A DNA stretch of 64,000 nt from Symbiodinium natans (Eukaryota; Sar; Dinophyceae; Suessiales; Symbiodiniaceae), in NCBI GenBank assembly GCA_905221605.1, contig CAJNDS010002180.1:140001-204000 (forward strand), in the 5' to 3' direction. Of this stretch, positions 1-10,139 are shown in pieces (the stretch's first letter is position 1; every line of letters starts with the position of its first letter). Below the pieces are notes generated by a model that worked only from the letters and a program-made list of their open reading frames with translations, was not told where the DNA came from and did not search any database. Both the position numbers and the translations under genes were made by a program.

Positions 1-214
1 GTTTAAAGTTTAGGGTTTAGGGTTTCAAGGGTTTCAAGGGAAGGGGGGGGCGAGATTTTTGGTTGTTTATGGCTTAGTTTTAGTTTCTTTTTCCTTTTTT
101 GTTGTGTCCTAAACCACCTGAAGCCCTAAACCCTGAACCTAAAAGCCCCAAAGGCCTAGAGCCTTAAAGCCCTAGAAGCCCATTCCCCCTTTGAAAGTGG
201 TGGAGCAGCTCGCC

Positions 215-3200
215 ATGTCCAGCCTTGACACGGAATCGAAGCTGGAATACGGTTTAGGGTTTAGGGTTTAGGGTTTAGAGCAATTCCTCATCTAGGAGGA
301 AGTGTTGAACGCTTGCGAGCAGGGTTACATTGAGCCTGAACAGAGCTGGATTGAGGCGCTGAAAGGAGAAACCCTAAACCCTCCCTGCTAAAACCTCGAA
401 ATCCCCAATCCCCAAATCCCCAAATCCCCAAACCCTAAACCCAAAATCCGCAAACACCCTAAACCCCAAACCCCAAATCCCCAAATCCCCAAAGCCCTAA
501 ACCCTAATTATCCCCAAATCCTCAACCCCAAAGCCCCAAAGCCCTGAAGCCCGGAACTCGAAGCAGAACGCCAGGCTACGGCGACGTGGCGGTGCTGCTG
601 GAGAAGCTGCGGCGGTTCGAGGATCCCAATGCCTCTTCACATGCACGCCCGAACGCCCTGAACCGGGTCAAATGAGTCAAATCCCTAAACCCTAAACCCT
701 AAACCCTTAACCCTAAACCCTAAAGCCCCTAGCTCAGGAAAGGGAGCGGCTGCACCCGAAGTACACGCCTCTGCACCGAGCCGCCTCTGGGGGGCATCGG
801 ACGGCGGTGCGCCTGCACCTTTGAGGCAAAGGTTTCTAGGGTTTAGGGTTTAGGGTTTCGGTTTTTTTGCCAGGGTTTGCAGAGTTTGTAGGGGCATTTT
901 TTGGTGGTTTTTGCCATTTTTTGGGGGTTTTTGTGGGGGGCATTAGGGGTTTTGGAGTTTTTTTTCCGGGTTTCCACAGGCTTTTTCGGGGTTGTAGGTT
1001 TAGGGTTTAGGGGTTTATAGGGTGGTTCAGGTTCTTGGGGTTCCAGCGTCAAGGGTTTATGGTTCAGGGTTTTTGGTTTTGGGTTGGCTCTTTTTGGTTT
1101 GCGGTTTCGTGAAGCTTCCTGGGTGGTCAGAAGCAGTGTGACGGGCACCCAAAGCCTAAACCCTACTTGGAGGTTCAGGGTACTTACTAACCAGTTAGAA
1201 CTGTACTTATAACCGTACTTATACGGCCCTTAAGTTCCCTATAGGGTTATAAGTACAGTTCGAATAAGTACAGTTATACTTGGTTACTAAGTACCATGAA
1301 CCTGCAAGTAGGCCATCGTTAGCCCACTTGTATCCCAAGCTTTGACTGCCCCATGAACCTGTCAAGTAGAGCTTTAGAGTTTCATTTTTTATTGGGGGCG
1401 GGGGGGGGGGGGTTTACAGGGATTTGATATTTTTTATTCCGTTTTTTTGTGGGCTCTTTGTGATGTGAGTGCTGGGTTGAGGTTTGCAATGTGCCAGTGC
1501 CACCGGCTCCGGGGCGAGAGAACAGGCAAGCAACTTAATGCAAGCAAGCTGGACTCCCCCTCAAAGCCCTTACATCTCCGAGACCCCTCTGAATAGCCCA
1601 AAGCTCCTTTTCAACCTTAAGCCCCTAAACCCTAGAAACCTGAAAGCCCTGAACCCTAAACCCTAACCCCAAACCCAAACAATGCCGAAAGGGTTGCTTG
1701 AAGGCCTTTTTGGTTGGGTGGGGCCGCTCAGGCTTCTGCAGTACCGGGCGGACGTGACCAAGCGAGACCGCCTCGGCCACCTGGCCAAGAACCTGGGTTT
1801 AGGGTTTAGGGTTTAGGGTTAAACCGTTAAACCCTTCAACCCTTAAACCCTTAAACCCTTAAACCCTTCAAACCTTCAACCCTTAAACCCTTACAACCCT
1901 TCAACCCTTCAACCCTTCAACCCTTCAACCCTTCAACCCTTCAACCCTTCAACCCTTCAACCCTTCAACCCTTCAACCCTTCAACCCTTCAACCCTTCAA
2001 CCCTTCAACCCTTCAACCCTTCAACCCTTCAACCCTTCAACCCTTCAACCCTTACAACCCTTCAACAACCCTTCAACAACCCTTCAACCCTTCAACCCTT
2101 CAACCCTTCAACCCTTCAACCCTTCAACCCTTCAACCCTTACAGCCCTTCAACCCATAAAGCCTTAAATGCTTAGACCCTTCAACCCTTCAGCTCTTAAG
2201 CCGTGAAACCCCAAACCCGAAGCTAAGCCAGTGTACAGGCTTCAGCGTTCTGCACTTTGCAGCGAACCAGTCGCTGGAGCTCGTGTCGGACCTGCTGCAG
2301 GCAGGGGTGAAAAGTGCAGACGCCCCGCTTGAAACCCTTGAATGCTAAACAGTAGCGTTTCGGGCCAGGGCTTAGGGTTTAGGGTTTGGGGTTTAGGGCT
2401 TAGGGCTTAGGGTTTAGGGTTTAGGGTTTGGGGTTTAGGGTTTAGGGCTTAGGGTGTAGGGCACTGATATGTAGGGTCCAGCCGGGTATGCAGCTCAGTT
2501 AAGGTACAAAGTAACTTAAACTTTGAAGCAAAGTTGAACTTTGGGCAATGGATCCCAATGAGAATCCCAACTGGATCCCAACTGGATCAAACCTAGTACC
2601 CAAAACCCTAAACTCTGCACCCTAGACCCCCATAAGGCCCATAAACCCCTCTAAATGCCTTCTCAGCCCCCCACAAGCCCTCTAAGCCCCGCAAACCCCA
2701 AACCCAAAACCCCAAACCCCAAACCCCAAACCGCAAACCCCAAACCCTAAACCCCAAACCCCAAACCCCAAACCCCAAACCACGACCCCTAAACCCTCAA
2801 CCCTAAACCCTGAACCCTGAACCCTAAACCCTGCAAACCCAAGATCCTGCCCACAGGCGCGCTGCGACGTGAACGCGGCGAACCTGAACCAGATGACCCC
2901 GCTGCACAGCGCCGCCGGCATGGGTCGCATGGCGCCCCGGCGGTTTAGGGTTTAGGGTTTAGGGTTTAGGGTTTAGGGTTTAGGGTTTAGGGTTTAGAGT
3001 TTAGGGTTTGGGGTTTGGGGTTTAGCGCTCAGGAAATACATGGGTGGCCTGAGAGACCTTTGTACAAGCAAACCCTCTACCCTAAACCCCTGAAAACCCT
3101 AAACGCCCTCAAAACCCCCAAAACCCTAAAAACCCCCAAAACCCCAAAAAGCCCTAAAACCCTAAAAGCCCTAAACCCTAAAACCCGTAACCCTGAACCC

Positions 3201-6118
3201 TAAACCCCGACAAACTCCTTGAACTTCCTAAGCCTCCTGTCTGTTAACCCGAAACCTTTAGGGTTTAGGGTTTAGGGTTTAGGGTTTATAAATTCCTCCA
3301 AACATAAGCACCCACGAAGCCCCCACGCGGTCGAACGAGCCGTCCGAGAACAACCACCTAAGCCCTACACCCCTTCACCCTAAACCCTAAACCCTAAACC
3401 CCAAATCCTAAACCCTAAGCCCTAAACCCTGAACCCTAAACCCCGAACCCCAAACCCGGCTGAGGACGTTTGCCAGCTGCTGGTGCAAGCGGGCGCGCGA
3501 GGAGCTGGGGGAGCCTCCGTGCTGAGTTTGGCTTCGGGGGTGGGGGGGGGGGGGGGTTTGGGGTTTAGGGTTTAGGGTTTAGGGTTTAGGGTTTAGGGTT
3601 TAGGGCTTAGGGTTTAGGGTTGAGAGTTTAGGGTTTAGAGTTTAGGGTTTAGGGTTTCGGGTTTAGGGTTAGTGTTTAGGGTTTATGGGTTTAGGATCTA
3701 CGCCCTAAACCTTAAACCCTCCCTGAACCCCGAAATCCCAACACCCCTACAAGCCTAACAAACCCCTAAACCCCAAACCCTAGACCCCAAACCCTAAACC
3801 CTAAACCCCAAACCCCAAAACCCTAAACCCCTAAACCCTGATGTCAAGCCGAGGTCATGAGCCCTGCCGACTTGGCACGGCGAGCCGCCGAGCGGAGGCC
3901 TGGGCTGTTTGGGGTTTAGGGTTTAGGGTTTAGGGTTTCGGGTTTGGGGTTTGGGGTTTGGGGTTTAGGGTTTGGCGTTTGGGGTTTGGGGTTTGGGTTT
4001 AGGGTTTGGGGGTGTCGTTTTTTTTTTTTGGTTTTAAGGTTTGGCGCTTGGAAGAGAGAAAGGTTTGGGGTTTGGGATGTAGGAGTGAGGGACCCTGTCA
4101 CATCGCTAACAGTGTTTTTCTGGGGGGACAGGAGGTGCCGGATTTCATACTTCCCTGTCTGGGGTGTGAGTTATTAGTAGGGTTTAGGGTTTAGGGTTTA
4201 CGCACAAATAATACTGGGGTTTAGGGTTTATCGCTATAAAGCTTCGTGGGTAGCTGTATGTAGCGTGTCGGGCTTTGGGCTTCATGAAGCCTCATGGGCA
4301 GTTATAAGTCGGGTTTGGGGCTTAGGGTACTCTAAACCCCAAACCCAAACCCCTAAACCTGCATCCTACACCCGAAGCTGCATGGGTAGTTAAGAAGGAA
4401 GACAAAACTGCAATTTAACTTGGGTTGCGCAATTCCACGGCCCGTGGAGGGGTTGAATTTGGGATTGCCGCATTAGGGCCTTTTTTAGGGCCTGCAGGGT
4501 TGTAGAGTTTGGCTGTGTCGTTGCCCTAAACCCTTTTCAGCCCAAAACCCTAAACCCAAAGCCCTAAAACCTTGAGCTGAGAACGATGGGCGAGGTGTGG
4601 ACCAGACCGCGAGGCTTGCCTGGACCTTGCCAGGCGCATGCTTTGTTGAGTGCTTAGGATTTAGGGTTGGTAGGCTTTCTGTAAAGAGTTTAGGACTTAG
4701 GGTCTACATGCAGGACGCGCCTATAAGCAGCATTGGTACTTGAAGCTTCATGGGTATATAGCTGGGCTTATCTGCGAAAACGCAGGATGTTTGTAAGTTG
4801 TACGGTTTAACAGAGCCCATATTCTTAAAGGGACTATAATTTAGAGAACTGACCATATCAAAACACCTGTTCGTGAAGAAGGTAGCAGGACATATTCTCC
4901 AGGAGGCAGTGATGCGTATAACTCCAACACATTCCCGGTAGATCAAGTCAGACTTACCTGTTGTTGTACACGCGCAGCCCCTTGTGCAAACTGTCTCCCA
5001 GTTCAGGGGCCCAGACCTCATGCCCCAAATAGAAAAACTAAGCCCAAAAACCCCTGAAGCCCCTAACGCCCTAAAGCCCCAAAGCCCGTAAACCCTAAAC
5101 CCCAAACCCTAAACCCTAAACCCCAAACCCTAAACCCTAAACCCCAAGCCCTAAACCCTAAACCCTTTGGCAATTTGGTCTCTGCCCTGGAGGCACCTCA
5201 GTGATCTCCCGGCATCCGAGCACCTCGTCGCGGCCTGGATGTTCGAGGAGCCGGGGCGCCGCTGGCGGCAATTGGGGTTCAGGGTTTAGGGTTCAGGGTT
5301 TAGGGTTGAGGGTCGAGGGTTGAGGGTTTAGGGTTTAGGGCTTGTGGTTTAGGGTTTTTCCTAAAGCTGGCCCAAACAAGGAGAAGGCCGGCATTCCCCC
5401 TAAGCCTTTAAAACCCTGAGCCCTAAGCCCTAAGCCCTAAGCCATGAGCCCTAAGCCCAAAGCCCTAAGCCCTAAGCCCTAAGCCCTAAGCCCGAAGCCC
5501 TAAGCCCTAAGCCCTAAGCCCTAAGCCCGAAGCCCTAAGCCCGAAGCCCTAAGCCCTAAGCCCTAAGCCCTAAGCTCTAAGCCCTAAGCCCTAAGCCCTA
5601 AGCAGAAAGCCCTAAGCCGTAAGTCCTAAGCTCTAAGCCCTAAGCCCTAAGCCCTAAGCAGAAAGCCCTAAGCCCTAAGCCCTAAGCCCTAAGCCCTAAG
5701 CCCTAAGCCCTAAGCCCTAAGCCCTAAGCCCTAAGCCCTAAGCCCTAAGCCCTAAGCCCTAAGCCCTAAGCCCTAAGCCCTAAGCCCTAAGCCCTAAGCC
5801 CTAAGCCCTAAGCCCTAAGCCCTAAGCCCTAAGCCCTAAGCCCTAAGCCCTAAGCCCTAAGCCCTAAGCCCTAAGCCCTAAGCCCCAAGCAGAAAGCCCG
5901 AAGCCCTAAGCCCTAAGCCCGAAGCCCTAAGCCCTCAGCCCTAAGCCCTAAGCCCTAAGCCCTAAGCCCTAAGCCCTAAGCCCTAAGCCCTAAGCCCTAA
6001 GCCCTAAGCCCTAAGCCCTAAGCCCTAAGCCCTAACCCATGCAAGGCGCGATCCGGAGGTCTGGCTGCCCTTTGCACCTGCGGCTTCGGAAAGGCGCCCC
6101 AAGTTGAGAGGGGTTTAG
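215..6118 (+). CDS. Ankyrin-repeat protein, 12 short exons split by telomere-repeat introns
   Basis: I predict exons 215-244, 296-365, 575-666, 738-814, 1732-1796, 2239-2306, 2857-2931, 3465-3518, 3854-3913, 4582-4628, 5202-5276 and 6046-6118. Every junction keeps phase and the sum (786 nt) is divisible by three, giving about 261 residues. The joined protein shows ankyrin consensus pieces: YTPLHRAASGGHRTAVRLLL, then VLHFAANQSLELVSDLLQAG followed directly by ARCDVNAANLNQMTPLHSAA, then DVCQLLVQAGA. Repeat spacing is restored only when the introns are removed, which is strong support. Ankyrin stacks bind partner proteins; the partner is unknown. Donors are GA (245, 366), GC (815, 2932, 4629) and GT (others). 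The frame upstream of Met215 is open, so 5' exons may lie outside the window. The stop is a TAG formed by the first heptamer-like unit after the last exon. The last three exons carry no recognisable repeat and are less certain. Confidence 0.75.
1165..1310. repeat. Palindromic element, family A (MITE-like)
   Basis: The left arm begins ACTTGGAGGTTCAGGGTACT and the right arm ends AGTACCATGAACCTGCAAGT, near-perfect reverse complements. The interior is itself internally palindromic (GTACTTATAACC...GGTTATAAGTAC). Related copies lie at about 59993-60110, 16395-16550 and 63305-63400. It sits inside the intron 815-1731 and carries no open frame, so a non-autonomous element is the simplest reading. Confidence 0.75.
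1855..2150. repeat. CCCTTCAA octamer tandem array
   Basis: About 30 head-to-tail copies of an 8-bp unit derived from CCCTAAA lie within the intron 1797-2238. The array is nearly pure, unlike the mixed heptamer tracts around it, so it was probably homogenised by local slippage or unequal exchange. Confidence 0.95.
5405..6035. repeat. CCCTAAG heptamer tandem array, ~630 bp
   Basis: A long array of GCCCTAA units with occasional CCCGAAG and AGCAGAAAG interruptions fills most of the last intron of the ankyrin gene (5277-6045). The unit differs from the telomere heptamer by one base. A second array of the same variant is at 58694-58895. Confidence 0.95.
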
Positions 6119-6545
6119 GGGGGTTTAGGGGGTTTAGGGGGTTTAGGGGGTTTAGGGTTTAGGGTTTCCTAGGGGGATTGAGGGGGGGTTTAGGGGGGTT
6201 TAGGGGGTTCAGGAGGTTTAGGGGATTTAGGGGGTTTAGGGGGTTTAGGGGGTTTAGGGGCTTTAGGGGCTTTAGGGGCTTTAGGGGCTTTAGGGGGTTT
6301 CGGGGTTTAGGGGGGGTTTCGGGCGGTTTAGGGTCATTTAGGGATTGAGGGGGGGCTCAGGGGGTTTTCGGGGGTTTAGGGGGTGTTAGGGTTTAGGTGG
6401 TTAGGGGTTTCGGGTTTAGGGGTTTGGGGGGTTCGGGGGTTTAAGGGGTTTAGGGGTTTAGGGGTTTAGGGGTTTAGGGGGAAAGGGGTTTAGGGGTTTA
6501 GGGGTTTAGGGGTTTAGGGGGTTTAGGGGGTTTAGGGGGTTTTGG
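6109..6545. repeat. G-rich degenerate TTTAGGGG/TTTAGGGGG array
   Basis: Tandem units of 8-9 bp with extra G residues follow the predicted stop of the ankyrin gene and end just before the unique sequence holding the kinase gene. The array marks the boundary between repeat-rich DNA and the heptamer-free island at about 6550-12900. Confidence 0.9.
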
Positions 6546-6630
6546 ATGTACCATGAACTGCCCTCATGAAGCCCTGGATCCCTGGCAACTACTAGGAAGT
6601 TCATGGGCACTTATAACTCCAAGCGGAGCC

Positions 6631-9600
6631 ATGGTGAAGGCTGATTGGTGCCATCACCAGGGGTGAGAGGCATCACCTACGGTGCAGCCCCTGGAGTTGC
6701 TGTTGCAGCAACTTCAGGTGCTGCTGGCGCGGCTTCTGCCAGTGTGGCCGCAGCGAGTGGCGCAGCCGTTGCGGGCACCTCTGCCACAGCTGCCGGCACC
6801 ACTGCTGCCACTGTCGCAGCAGTGGCTGCGCCTGTGGTTGCAGCCGTGAGTGCTGCCGCGGCGTGGCTGCATTGTATTCTTGACTGCAGGGTTCCCATTT
6901 AAGTCTGGGGCTTTCGGGGTTGAGGGAGTGGTAATGTCATGCCTGGAGCTTGAGTACCTGCACAGAAGACTCTTTGACATATTGAATTTGGGGCCGAGGC
7001 CTACTCTTTTTGGAGCTGGTGCACGGAAAAGGCCTTGATTGTCCCGTTGCTCGCAGTTCCTCATACTCTTTCACGACAGCGGGCTCTTTCTGCCAACGTA
7101 CTCCCGCAAACTCGTTCTTGCTTTCTTTTGCTGAAGTGTAAGCGTGACGGGGCATAAAGTGTTGCTGGGCATCAGGAACACCACGGTGTTTGTCAAACAA
7201 GGCTGCTACTCAGATGCAATTTTCGTCTCGAGCTCGCGACAGGCTCCAGATGAAGAAGTCCGCTTGGTCATGACACAGGTGGGGCCTGGCGGAATGTCTT
7301 CATTCATCTCTCTGGTGTTGTCACTGCACAGTGTACTGTGTTGGATGTGTTAGGTTGCTTGATTCTTTGTTGATGTGCCTGCCCGCCTTTCTGGCAGTCT
7401 CTCTTCACATGTTCGGAAATATCTTCGGGTTCACTCATGCAGCGTTATGGATCTGTGATAGTGTCCCGGCTCCCTTGCTTTCGCCCCCCCCCCCCCCAGC
7501 TTCTCCCACCATTGGCTTCTTGAGGATATGTGTTGACCGCTTGTGGCACTCATTGCTTGCGCGGGCTCTCTACAAACAATCTCCTTTCTTGCCTGTTGTC
7601 GTGCCTCCTTGGTCCTTGGTTTGCTACTGTTGCCAAGGTGTTTGAGCAGCTCGTGTCTTTTCTCCCCCATCTCTTGTGTTCTGTCATTTTGTCGACCGAC
7701 AGTTCAATCCGACACATGTTTCGCATGTTCGCTGGTGGTGATGCCAGCTTGCTGCTTTCTATTTGTGTGACACTGTCATAAGCTGTCACATAGTGCTCAT
7801 TAGTGCTCATGTCCCGGCCAGTGTTTAAATTCTACTGCTGGCAAGACCCCTTCCCAGGTTCAAGCTGCTGTGCCTCGTGGAGAGCTGTTGGGCCAGGGAC
7901 GCTTCGGGCAAGTATACCAGGTACAGCATCCATGGTGCTGCGCCATGACAGTCTCAAATCTTGGTGGCCCTGTTCAGGTTGGCTCTGCGCTGGTGGTGAA
8001 GCGGTCAGTTCATGAATCCGCTTTGTTGGGTCGCCCAGGGACGAAATAAATTGAGTCATTTCACCAAGACCCCGATCACTCTAAGGCAAGAGATTCAAGC
8101 GCTATCGCAGTTGAACGGCTGCGAGGCCGTTTGAAAAGCAGGCAACCTGTTTTGCAACATTTTAGTCGCCTAAATTTTTCAGCTGGAGGTTATCGTCAAG
8201 TTTTACGGCCACGTGATGGTCAATAGCGAGGCCTGGCCCCGCCAAAGTCTTTTCGAAATTCCTCTGTTTCGTGCGACCGGCAGAAAAGCAACGTCCTGAA
8301 CATCCTGCACGGTCAGGCTTTCATCTTCATGGAACGCTGCTCAGGCCAGGGACACGACAGCTCCGACAGCTGCCTGAATGATATTCAGCCGTCCGATCCA
8401 TTGAGCGCAATGCGCAGGAAGCCTGGAAGGCAAGAGATTCGAGGAGAGCGATTGCATTGATGTGGCCGGGTGCTTGGATTAGTTGTGGTTGATCCACCTG
8501 CAGCAAGCGTGACGCAGGTGAGGCAGCTTTTCCAAGCTCTGGATCACGTCCACCAGCCACGTTCTCAGATGTCGAGGAAATCTTGGTGTGGGTGAAGCGT
8601 CAATGAGGCGGCAATTTGTGCAGTTTGTGCGAGTACAGCGAGGCTGCAGTGGCTGCATCGCGACGTGAAGCCTGCGAATGTTTTGGTCAAGAGCGGGACA
8701 AGGACAAGGCAGGGTGAGCAGCCTGAAACGGCAGCAGACCGTGAGTGTAACGCTTGGTGCTTGGCAGGGTCCGGCTGGTAGACTTCGGCTGCAGCTGCAA
8801 AAAAGCAGCTGCATGTCGAGTTCCACCTGTCTTGCCCTCGACTGGCCTTGAAGAATGAAACAAGAGCCTGCAAATTGATGGTGCCAAGGCAGGAACCATG
8901 TCCTTCTGGCCGCCTGAGCTTGTCCGCGGCGTCATCGACTCAGCGCAGCCAACCAACCCAGGTTGTGTACTGCAATTAGAGCGAAGGCGAAGTGGTCAGT
9001 GTTAATTGGTTCATTTGTGGGTAGTGTTCAACACTGCCGGTTTCATTGGTGGCAGGAAGCTGCCACGGAGTATGCAGACACGTGGGCTGGTGCTATGGTG
9101 GCATGGATCCTCCTCTTGGGAGTTCAGCCACCGTGCTGGCCTCATATCCTGGGCTGCAAGTCTGCAAGAAGCATCTGGAGTTCCCTTTTGACATGATGAT
9201 TGTTCGCAGGTCGGTGGCAGACGTGCAGTCATTGAAGTTCCCTGTCAGGGCCTCATCTGGCATGTCATGCGTCCTTGCAAGGCTTCCGGCTCCACACATT
9301 TTATTGAACGAGAGGGCCGCTGCTGCAAACTTGCATTCGTGCCTTCGGTGCGACAGTTGTGTGCTAGCGAAAACATCGGCAAGACGATTGGAAACGTCGA
9401 AGGTGTGTCGCTACAAAATCATCGCAGGTGTTTTTGTGCAAACGATTTGCTATAGCTGTAGCTATGCATGTTTCCCTTCGGAAGGCTTGCACATGACATG
9501 GCTACACTACATGGTGCGCGGGTGATGTTTGCCCGTGGTATGGGACAAGCATGTTGCTTAGGTTGCGTGCCGAAAGCGCTGGCAGGGGCGATGTTTCAGA

Positions 9601-9929
9601 GAAACGCCGCAACAAAGTCTCCAAAAAGTGGAGATCACGAAAACGAAGTAGTTTAGGATTCACAATTGAAAGCCTTCCATATTAAACGGCAAGCCCCAAA
9701 GTTGGAAGTCGCCAGCCCGAAGCCTGAAAGCGTCGCTTTTTCTTTGCAGGAGCAGTACGGTTCAGGTTTGTCTTCAGAAGAAAAGAAGCAATTAGCTGGC
9801 ATGGATGCTTTGGCCAGTCGCATGCAAGACGAACACGGACAGAATCATGGTGCGGGCATAAATGCTCTGGCCACTCGCGTGCAAGACGAACACGGAAGGA
9901 ATCATGGTGCAGACAAAAAAAGTGGCTGA
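6631..9929 (+). CDS. Protein kinase (Ser/Thr-like) with Cys/His-rich N-terminus, many exons
   Basis: Predicted exons: 6631-6662, 6718-6845, 6890-7018, 7057-7135, 7176-7278, 7858-7920, 7978-8003, 8086-8125, 8189-8212, 8317-8344, 8418-8461, 8518-~8560, ~8639-8708, 8768-8844, 8893-~8942, 9056-9132, 9210-~9402 and 9750-9929. Kinase motifs appear in order: glycine loop LLGQGRFGQVY, beta-3 lysine ALVVKR, alpha-C EIQALSQLNGCE, VIVKFYGH, hinge FIFMERC, alpha-E VRQLFQALDHVHQ, catalytic loop LHRDVKPANVLV, VRLVDFG, TGTMSFWPPEL and alpha-F DTWAGAMVAWILLLGVQPP. Lys, HRD Asp, the loop Asn and the DFG Asp are all intact, so an active kinase is expected; the substrate is unknown. In the phase-consistent frame the N-terminal exon is very Cys/His-rich. 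The C-terminus has a duplicated 19-residue block around ALASRMQDEHGQNHGA. Donors 8126, 8345, 8709 and 8845 are GC. Core kinase exons are firm; exons before 7176, the junction near 8560-8640 and the region after 9132 are not. Confidence 0.85.
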
Positions 9930-9950
9930 AAACCCAAACCCAAAAAAAAG

Positions 9951-10139
9951 TTGCGGAAAATGCTTAAAAAAAGAACGACAGAGAACCGCGAAACATTAAA
10001 AAAGAAACAAAAGCTGCAAAAAGCATACAAAAAAAAAGCAAAAACCCGAAGACACGGACAGCCAACAGCGGAAAAGCGTCCAAAAGCCAAAACCAGAATA
10101 AGACGCATTTCGGAAAAGGCCAAAACAAGCTTCAGGTGA
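9951..10139 (+). other. Lys/Arg-rich open frame of 62 codons, doubtful
   Basis: An ATG-initiated frame lies just after the kinase stop; about half its residues are Lys or Arg. It lies in an A-rich tract, which by itself produces AAA/AAG codons. No acceptor or phase link to the kinase is evident. It could be a 3' UTR or a small basic protein; I lean to non-coding. Confidence 0.15.

Larger units (their letters stand above)
1..2460. repeat. Interspersed TTTAGGG/CCCTAAA arrays in the first introns
   Basis: Heptamer tracts occur at roughly 1-35, 250-285, 370-540, 680-730, 838-870, 1000-1020, 1620-1670, 1797-1865 and 2371-2460, in both orientations and with many one-base variants. They sit between the ankyrin exons, so they are intronic and not a terminal telomere. 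GT and AG are both contained in the G-strand unit. Confidence 0.9.

Noticed and set aside
2682-4177. Frames rich in GFGVWGLGF or NPKPQTPNPKP
   Set aside because: These are direct translations of heptamer variants; true exons lie in the short unique GC-rich gaps between arrays.
5405-6035. CRISPR array
   Set aside because: The repeats are direct 7-bp tandem units without unique spacers, and the gene structure is eukaryotic.
9403-9427. 25-nt intron in the kinase 3' region
   Set aside because: Donor and acceptor match in phase but the length is below plausible intron size, so the exon after 9210 is left open-ended.
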